A stretch of 64,000 nucleotides of DNA from Yes71-27 sp040758635 (lineage in GTDB: Bacteria; Bacillota; Desulfotomaculia; Desulfotomaculales; Ammonificaceae): positions 1-64,000 of the forward strand of contig JBFLVI010000006.1 of the NCBI GenBank assembly GCA_040758635.1, in the 5' to 3' direction. Position 1 is the stretch's first letter. Each line of letters opens with the position of its first letter. Positions 58,971 through 64,000 of the stretch are shown here, piece by piece. The notes under the pieces were generated by a model. The model saw nothing but the letters and a program-made list of their open reading frames with translations. It was not told the origin of the DNA and ran no database searches. The translations under genes were made by a program, and so were the position numbers.

Positions 58971-59543
58971 ATGACGCCGGGTATTCCGGATGAGCTCTTC
59001 CTGCGCGACGGCACACCGCTGACGCGGGTGGAGATCCGGACGGTAGTACTGGCCAAGCTCAGGCTTCCCCCGGAGGGCGTTTTTTGGGATATCGGCGCGG
59101 GCACCGGGTCCGTAGCGATAGAGGCGGCGCGGCTGATGCCGGCGGGAAGAGTTTTCGCGGTCGAGGCGCGCCCGGAGCGGGCGGAACTGATCACGGCCAA
59201 CCGGGGGCGTTTTGGGGTGGAGAACCTGATGGTGGTACCGGGGGAGGCGCCGGAGGTGCTGCAAAGTCTGCCGCAGCCGGACCGGGTTTTTATCGGGGGT
59301 AGCGGTGGCCGGCTGCCGCAGATCCTTGACTTTCTGCGCGCGGTGCTCCCCGCGGGCGGGCGGCTGGTGGTGAGCGCGGTGACGCTGGAAACGTTGCGGG
59401 AGGGGCTGGCGGTACTGGACTGGCCGGGCTGGAACGGAGAAGTTGTTTCTTTAACGCTGGCGCGGGGGGAGAGGCTCGGAAGGGCAAGGCTGCTGCGGGG
59501 CGAGAGCCCGGTCTTTCTGGTGACGGCGGAGAGGGAAGAGTAG
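58971..59543 (+). CDS. cbiT: Cobalt-precorrin-6B C15-methyltransferase (decarboxylating) CbiT
   Basis: About 190 residues from ATG 58971; TTG 58953, which would overlap cbiDE, is also possible. PGIPDELFLRDGTPLTRVEIR is the CbiT N-terminal signature, WDIGAGTGSVAIEAARL is the SAM loop, and FIGGSGGRLPQIL is the substrate-site motif. It methylates C15 and decarboxylates the C12 acetate chain. A 362-base repeat-filled gap follows. Confidence 0.93.
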   Translation: MTPGIPDELFLRDGTPLTRVEIRTVVLAKLRLPPEGVFWDIGAGTGSVAIEAARLMPAGRVFAVEARPERAELITANRGRFGVENLMVVPGEAPEVLQSLPQPDRVFIGGSGGRLPQILDFLRAVLPAGGRLVVSAVTLETLREGLAVLDWPGWNGEVVSLTLARGERLGRARLLRGESPVFLVTAEREE

Positions 59544-59589
59544 GTTCCTTTTTAACGTTAAAAACCGAACGTAACCTTTTCATCATTTT

Positions 59590-59790
59590 TCAGAGGAGTC
59601 GTTCACGACGATTAATCGTCGCCACTCAAGCCTGAACAAGGACTGGATTTACGGGTCAGAGGCCGGAAGCCAGAATCCAGAAGAAGAGGTAGAATTAAAT
59701 TTAGAACTTAGAACTTAAAACGGACCTTAAAGGTCTGTCAGTACAAGGTTGAACGTCTATTTTAGTAAGCCGCGCGGGCTTTGTGAAAGA
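59590..59790. repeat. Rearranged repeat modules between cbiT and cbiL
   Basis: Begins with GAGTCGTTCACGACG and the perfect palindrome CGACGATTAATCGTCG (59606-59621), which correspond to the complement of 42282-42312. A purine-rich stretch follows (59653-59720). Bases 59725-59764 then match the complement of 42317-42355. The order of the two shared blocks differs from that at 42 kb. The rest of the gap to cbiL shows nothing recognisable. Confidence 0.72.
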
Positions 59791-59905
59791 GTGAAAATCA
59801 ACATAGCAAGCAGCGATTTACCTGTTGCCAGACATCTATTTTATGGATTCACTGAGTTCTTGGCGTCTTGACGGTGAATCTACTTAGGCTTAAGAGGGGG
59901 TTAAA

Positions 59906-60601
59906 ATGGCCACGCTTTACGGGGTGGGAATAGGCCCCGGCGATCCGGAACTGGTGACTTTGAAGGCCCTGCGGGTGATCCGGCGGGTGCCGGTTATCTG
60001 TGCACCCCATACGCGCCAGGAAGGGGAGAGCATCGCGGGGGAGATTGTGGCGGCGGTACTGTCGCCGGAAGTAATGCGGGGCAAAGAGTTCCTCACGCTT
60101 CATTTCCCGATGACCCGCGATAAGGTGCTGCTGGAGAGGGCCTGGGAAGAGGCGGCGCAGCAGGTGGTGCAACACCTCCAAGCAGGGACGGACGTGGCTT
60201 TCGTAACCCTGGGCGACCCTTCTTTTTACAGCACTTATCCTTATCTGGAACGGGCGGTGCGGTCGCTTTTTCCGGAGGTGCGGACCGAAGTTGTTCCGGG
60301 GGTGACCTCTTTTTCGGCCTGCGCGGCGGCGGGAGGGGCGGCGGTGCAGGGAAACGAACGCCTGGCGGTGGTGCCGGTGACAGGGGCAGATGATCTGGAG
60401 GCGGTGGTGCGGGATTTTAATTGCACCATCCTGTTGAAGGCGGGCCGTCATTTGGATGAAGTGCGGAAAGTGCTGGATAAGATAGGGTTGCAGGACAAGG
60501 CGCAACTTTACGAACGGTGCGGTTTCGCGGGGGCACGGCAGGGACCACTCGGGGAGTTTGCGGAGGCCGATTACCTTTCGCTGGTGGTGGTAAAGAAATG
60601 A
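59906..60601 (+). CDS. cbiL: Cobalt-factor II C20-methyltransferase CbiL
   Basis: 231 residues, tetrapyrrole methylase fold. LYGVGIGPGDPELVTLKALRVI is the N-terminal P-loop-like motif, VAFVTLGDPSFYSTYPYLERAV the substrate loop and VVPGVTSFSACAAAGG a family signature. It adds the C20 methyl, an early step of the anaerobic pathway. Start after AGAGGGGG. It overlaps cbiF as ATGA. Confidence 0.95.
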   Translation: MATLYGVGIGPGDPELVTLKALRVIRRVPVICAPHTRQEGESIAGEIVAAVLSPEVMRGKEFLTLHFPMTRDKVLLERAWEEAAQQVVQHLQAGTDVAFVTLGDPSFYSTYPYLERAVRSLFPEVRTEVVPGVTSFSACAAAGGAAVQGNERLAVVPVTGADDLEAVVRDFNCTILLKAGRHLDEVRKVLDKIGLQDKAQLYERCGFAGARQGPLGEFAEADYLSLVVVKK

Positions 60602-61359
60602 CCCCGGTCTATTTTGTGGGTGCGGGACCCGGCGACCCGGAACTCATTACGATGAAAGGGGCGCGGCTTTTGGCCGAAGCGGACGTGGTGGTTTACGCCG
60701 GTTCCCTCATCCCGGAGGCGGTTTTGCGACACACCCGCCCGGAGGCGACGCTTCACAACAGCGCCGGGCTCAACCGGGAGGAAATTGTTCGGATCCTGGT
60801 AGAGGCGTGGCGGGCGGGGAAAAGGGTGGTGCGGCTTTCTTCCGGTGATCCCAGTCTTTATGGGGCTGTTGCGGAGTTGATGGCGCTGCTTGACAAGGCC
60901 GGGGTTCCTTATGAAGTTGTGCCGGGGGTGAGTTCCTTCTTGGCGGCGGCCGCCCGGCTAAGAAAAGAGTTTACCTTGCCCGGTGTAAGCCAGACGGTTA
61001 TTTTAAGCCGGATGGCCGGACGGACGCCGGTGCCGGAAAAAGAAAGACTTGCGGCGCTCGCGCGCCACGGAGCAAGCCTCTGCCTCTTTCTGAGCGTGCA
61101 CCTGATTGAAGAAGTGGCTGCGGCCCTCGCTGCAGGCTACCCGCCCCAGACGCCGGTGGCGGTAGTGGAGAGGGTCACGTGGCCGGAGGAGAGGGTTATC
61201 TGCTGCCGTCTTGAAGAGTTGGTGGCGGCGGTACGGGAAGCGGGGGTAGAAAAGACGGCCCTCATCCTGGTGGGGGAATTTCTGACCGCGCGGGGTGAGC
61301 CTTCGCGTCTTTATGATCCGGAGTTCAGTCACGGGCGCAGGGGGAAAGAGAAAGGATGA
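60598..61359 (+). CDS. cbiF: Cobalt-precorrin-4 C11-methyltransferase CbiF
   Basis: 253 residues from ATG 60598. VYFVGAGPGDPELITMKGARLLAEADVVVYAGSLIPE, RLSSGDPSLYGAVAELMALLDKAGVPYEVVPGVSSF and TVILSRMAGRTPVPEKE are characteristic of CbiF/CobM. A Gly/Arg/Lys-rich tail ends the protein. cbiG follows after 10 bases. Confidence 0.96.
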   Translation: MTPVYFVGAGPGDPELITMKGARLLAEADVVVYAGSLIPEAVLRHTRPEATLHNSAGLNREEIVRILVEAWRAGKRVVRLSSGDPSLYGAVAELMALLDKAGVPYEVVPGVSSFLAAAARLRKEFTLPGVSQTVILSRMAGRTPVPEKERLAALARHGASLCLFLSVHLIEEVAAALAAGYPPQTPVAVVERVTWPEERVICCRLEELVAAVREAGVEKTALILVGEFLTARGEPSRLYDPEFSHGRRGKEKG

Positions 61360-61369
61360 GGGATGAGGG

Positions 61370-62434
61370 ATGAAGCGTGAAGGGTTGGCGGTCATAGTTT
61401 TGGGCGCGCGGGGTTACGTCTTAGGGGAGCGGATCGCCGGTTTTTTCGGGAACGGGGAGATACAGATTTATGCACCGGCAAAGCTCGGTTGCGGTAAGGC
61501 CTACCGGTCGCTGAAAGAACAGGTAGCGGAGCTTTTTGTCCAGGCGGGCGGGCTGGTCTTTATCGGGACGGTGGGGATCGCCGTACGCCTTATCGCGCCG
61601 CACCTCAAGGATAAATTCACCGACCCCCCGGTGGTGGTACTGGACGAGGCGGGGCGTTTTGCGGTCTGCCTTCTCGGGGGGCATCACGGCGGCAACGACC
61701 TCACGGAAAAGGTGGCGGCGGCGGTCGGCGCCTGCCCGGTGGTGACCACGGCCAGCGACCTCCTCGGACGACCGGCGATAGATCTTTTTGCGGCGCGGTT
61801 CAACCTGGGCTTCGAACCGCGCAAGCACCTTGCCGCGGTAGCGCGGGCGCTGGTGGAAGGAGAGCGGGTGGCGGTTCTCTGGGATGGGGAGTTGCCGCTG
61901 GTGGATTACTGGTGGCCGCCGGAGGTCGGCGTTTTCCCCTGGCGGGCGGGGGCCGGTTTTCCGAGAGGATTTGCAGCCTGGGTGGTGGTCACCGAGCAGG
62001 AGGTAACGCCTCCGGTAGTTCCTTGTCTTGTCCTCCGGCCCCGCCGGTACATAGTCGGGGTGGGTTGCCGCCGCCAGAGCCCGGCGGCCAAAATCCTGGG
62101 CGCTGTGGAGCAGGTAATGGCGGGCGCGGGGTTATCCCTCCGGGGTATTCGAGAACTTGCCACGGTCGACCTGAAAAAGGGCGAAGAAGGGTTGCTGGCG
62201 GCGGCGGATGAGTTGGGGGTTCCGGTGCGTTTCCTGGACGTGGGGGTGCTGAAAGCGGTAGAAGCGAAGCTCGAACCCGGAGCGGTTCAGGAGGGTGCTT
62301 TTGTAAAAGAAAAAGTGGGGGTGGGAAACGTATGCGAACTGGCGGCCCTGGCGGCGGGAGGAGAAGAACTGGTGATCTGGAAGACCGTCTTCCCCGGCGT
62401 TACAGTGGCAGTGGCCCGGGCGCCCTGGCCGTAG
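61370..62434 (+). CDS. cbiG: Cobalt-precorrin-5A hydrolase CbiG
   Basis: 354 residues. It opens the lactone ring and releases acetaldehyde, the ring-contraction step unique to the anaerobic pathway. Central FIGTVGIAVRLIAPHLKDKFTDPPVVVLDEAGRFAVCLLGGHHGGNDL and C-terminal VGVGCRRQSPAAKI define the N and C domains. Its presence, with CbiD and CbiT, marks the oxygen-independent route. It overlaps the cbiH frame. Confidence 0.96.
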   Translation: MKREGLAVIVLGARGYVLGERIAGFFGNGEIQIYAPAKLGCGKAYRSLKEQVAELFVQAGGLVFIGTVGIAVRLIAPHLKDKFTDPPVVVLDEAGRFAVCLLGGHHGGNDLTEKVAAAVGACPVVTTASDLLGRPAIDLFAARFNLGFEPRKHLAAVARALVEGERVAVLWDGELPLVDYWWPPEVGVFPWRAGAGFPRGFAAWVVVTEQEVTPPVVPCLVLRPRRYIVGVGCRRQSPAAKILGAVEQVMAGAGLSLRGIRELATVDLKKGEEGLLAAADELGVPVRFLDVGVLKAVEAKLEPGAVQEGAFVKEKVGVGNVCELAALAAGGEELVIWKTVFPGVTVAVARAPWP

Positions 62435-63141
62435 TGGGCATCGGCCCGGGCCGGGCGAACGAAATGACGCCGCGCGCCGAACAGGCCCTGAAAGAGGCCG
62501 AGGTGGTGGTGGGTTACCGCACCTATCTCGACCTGGTGCGTCGGTTGCTTCCCGGGAAAGAGGTTGTGGGAAGCGGGATGCGGGAAGAGGTGGCCAGGGC
62601 ACGGGAGGCAGTGGCGCGGGCTGCGGCGGGGGCGCAGGTGGCGGTCGTGTCGGGCGGGGATCCGGGGGTCTACGGAATGGCCGCGCCGGTGCTGGAGGCT
62701 GCTGCCGCGGCGGAAGTACCCGTTACGGTAGTGCCGGGAGTGACGGCGGCTACGGCGGCGGCGGCGCTTTTGGGGGCGCCGCTCGGGCATGATTTCGCCG
62801 TGGTGAGTTTAAGCGACCTTTTAACTCCCTGGTCGGTTATTGAAAAACGGCTGCGGGCGGTGGTGGAGGCCGATTTCGTCCTCGTTCTCTACAACCCGGC
62901 AAGTTCCCGGCGGCAGGATAAGTGGCGGCGTGCTTTGGTGGTCATCCGGGAGAGGCGCCCGCCGGAAACACCGGTGGGAGTAGTCTGGGATGCCGGTCGG
63001 GAAGGCGAGCGGAAGGTCGTTTGTAACCTCGCCACGGTGGCCGAATTCCCGGTGGACATGCGGGCGCTGGTGATCATCGGGAATTCGCAGACCTACGTCG
63101 CCAACGGGGCGATGATCACGCCGCGGGGGTATAAGTGGTGA
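62332..63141 (+). CDS. cbiH: Cobalt-precorrin-3 C17-methyltransferase CbiH
   Basis: Ring-contracting methyltransferase. The conserved part begins LAVVGIGPGRANEMTPRAEQALKEAEVVVGY and continues with VVSGGDPGVYGMAAPVLE, VPGVTAATAAAALLGAPLGHDFAVVSLSDLLTPW and VLVLYNPASSRRQDKW. The start is uncertain. ATG 62332 has a fair ribosome site (GGGGGTGGG) but adds about 30 Gly/Arg-rich residues and overlaps cbiG by 103 bases. GTG 62434 overlaps the cbiG stop but cuts the first beta strand. A CTG at 62425 would fit the fold best. Confidence 0.9.
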   Translation: MRTGGPGGGRRRTGDLEDRLPRRYSGSGPGALAVVGIGPGRANEMTPRAEQALKEAEVVVGYRTYLDLVRRLLPGKEVVGSGMREEVARAREAVARAAAGAQVAVVSGGDPGVYGMAAPVLEAAAAAEVPVTVVPGVTAATAAAALLGAPLGHDFAVVSLSDLLTPWSVIEKRLRAVVEADFVLVLYNPASSRRQDKWRRALVVIRERRPPETPVGVVWDAGREGERKVVCNLATVAEFPVDMRALVIIGNSQTYVANGAMITPRGYKW

Positions 63142-63923
63142 TCCTCATTTTGGGGGGTACGACCGAAGGGAGAGAGGCGGCGCGGCTTCTCGCGTCCGCC
63201 GGTTGGCCGGTTTTGGTGAGTGTAGCCACGCCCTACGGCGCGGAGCTGGCCGGGCGGGATTTTGCCGGGGAGGTCCTCGCCGGGCGGCGGGATGCGGCCG
63301 GTTTTGCCGCGCTCCTTGAGGAGCGCAGGGTTGCGGTCGTGGTTGACGCCAGCCATCCCTTCGCGGTGGAGGCCCGGCGGAACGCCCGGCGGGCGGCGGC
63401 GGCCTGCCGGGTGGCGTACCTGCGCTTCACCCGCCCGCCGGAGCCGCTACCCGGTCATCCGCTGGTAAGAACCGCTCCCGATTTCACGGCGGCGGCGGAG
63501 GTGGCGGTGGCGCACGGCCCGGTAATTTTTTTAGCGACCGGAAGCAAAACGCTGCCCTTTTTTCTGCCGGCGGCGCGGGCGGCGGGCTGCCGCGTGGTGG
63601 CGCGGGTGCTGCCCGAACCAGAAGCGATTGGCGCGTGCCGGGAGCAGGGTCTTTTGCCGCGCGATATCGTGGCGCTGCAGGGGCCGGTTGCGGAAGAGCT
63701 CAACCGGGCGCTGTTCAAAGCTTTTGGGGCAACGGTGGTGGTGACGAAGGAAAGCGGTGCCCGCGGGGGGCAGGGGGCGAAGATTAGGGCGGCGCTTGGC
63801 CTCGGAATCCCGGTGGTGGTGGTGCGCCGGCCGCCGGAGGAACCGGGGGCTCTTTATGAATTAGCGGAGCTGTTTGAAGAGGTAGCTAAAGTTTTAAGGA
63901 GGAGAAGGCTTTGGAGGGAATAG
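63135..63923 (+). CDS. cbiJ: Cobalt-precorrin-6A reductase CbiJ
   Basis: 262 residues from GTG 63135 (GTG 63138 is also possible), overlapping cbiH by 7 bases. Typical parts are VILILGGTTEGREAARLLASAG, VVDASHPFAVEARRNARRAA, YLRFTRPPE and VVTKESGARGGQGAKI. It reduces the macrocycle at C18-C19 with NAD(P)H. The C-terminus overlaps cbiX by 13 bases. Confidence 0.95.
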   Translation: MVILILGGTTEGREAARLLASAGWPVLVSVATPYGAELAGRDFAGEVLAGRRDAAGFAALLEERRVAVVVDASHPFAVEARRNARRAAAACRVAYLRFTRPPEPLPGHPLVRTAPDFTAAAEVAVAHGPVIFLATGSKTLPFFLPAARAAGCRVVARVLPEPEAIGACREQGLLPRDIVALQGPVAEELNRALFKAFGATVVVTKESGARGGQGAKIRAALGLGIPVVVVRRPPEEPGALYELAELFEEVAKVLRRRRLWRE

Positions 63924-64000
63924 TAATCCTCGGGCACGGCAGCCGGGCGGCGGTTGACGAGGCGAACGATTTTCTGGAATTAGTGGCAGCGGAAGTCAAA
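63911..64000 (+). CDS. cbiX: Sirohydrochlorin cobaltochelatase CbiX, 5' end only
   Basis: TTG start after AGGAGGAG; the frame runs off the right edge after 30 codons: MEGIVILGHGSRAAVDEAN, ending LVAAEVK. GHGSR with the early metal-binding histidine is the CbiX/CbiK/SirB signature. It inserts cobalt into sirohydrochlorin, the entry to the pathway. cbiC, cbiA, cbiP, cobU and cobT are not in the window and may follow. Confidence 0.85.
   Translation, partial: MEGIVILGHGSRAAVDEANDFLELVAAEVK

Overview
The window looks like chromosome from a GC-rich, strictly anaerobic, probably thermophilic spore-forming Firmicute of the Moorella / Ammonifex / Desulfotomaculum kind. This is inferred from gene content and not from a marker gene. 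The evidence is SpoVS behind a sigma-H-like promoter, a SpoIIIE/FtsK translocase, GatCAB, a complex I without its NADH module, tandem DsrMK-type sulfur-respiration proteins and an oxygen-independent (cobalt-early) B12 pathway. GTG and TTG starts are common and many genes overlap by 1-26 bases. I see no tRNA, rRNA, CRISPR array, phage gene or transposase.

Layout. 1-5782 (minus strand): biotin operon bioF-bioD-bioA-(alpha/beta hydrolase)-bioC-bioB, read leftward from a promoter near 6282-6311 that overlaps a BirA-like operator. A repeat element fills the roughly 490-nt leader. 6378-18929: FtsK/SpoIIIE, a RodZ-like protein, RimO, a short FtsH-like protease with a membrane-anchored partner, CinA, GatC-GatA-GatB and a Cys-rich DUF6485 protein. 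18960-23121: a citrate-to-2-oxoglutarate module of homocitrate-synthase-family enzyme (I favour Re-citrate synthase), two-subunit aconitase and NAD-type isocitrate dehydrogenase. 23125-25576 (minus): phosphomannomutase and GDP-mannose pyrophosphorylase.

26297-48543 is a respiratory island. It starts with nuoA-B-CD-H-I-J-K-L-M-N (no nuoE, F or G). Two DsrM-like/DsrK-like pairs and a third, orphan DsrK follow. It ends with a short, apparently degenerate molybdopterin-oxidoreductase protein encoded with HybA-like and HybB/NrfD-like subunits. Together these could pass electrons from ferredoxin or hydrogen-linked donors through menaquinone to cytoplasmic Fe-S acceptors; the carriers are inferred. 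48842-52377: SpoVS, an M19 dipeptidase, a PHP phosphoesterase, a coiled-coil protein and a DUF3842 protein. 52406-64000: cbiB, cobS, a cobalamin riboswitch, the cobalt transporter cbiMNQO, then cbiDE (fused), cbiT, cbiL, cbiF, cbiG, cbiH, cbiJ and the start of cbiX.

The least expected content is non-coding. A family of hairpins with ends CCCAGCACTCA / TGAGTGCTGGG occurs six times. Three copies share about 89 bp, one of them inverted relative to a flank it shares with another copy. The stems differ by paired changes. One copy is the peripheral arm of the cobalamin riboswitch. These hairpins sit inside larger repeated flanks that also exist without the hairpin, next to a second palindromic family with an AATTCGC/GCGAATT core. 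I found no mobilising enzyme for any of them in the window.
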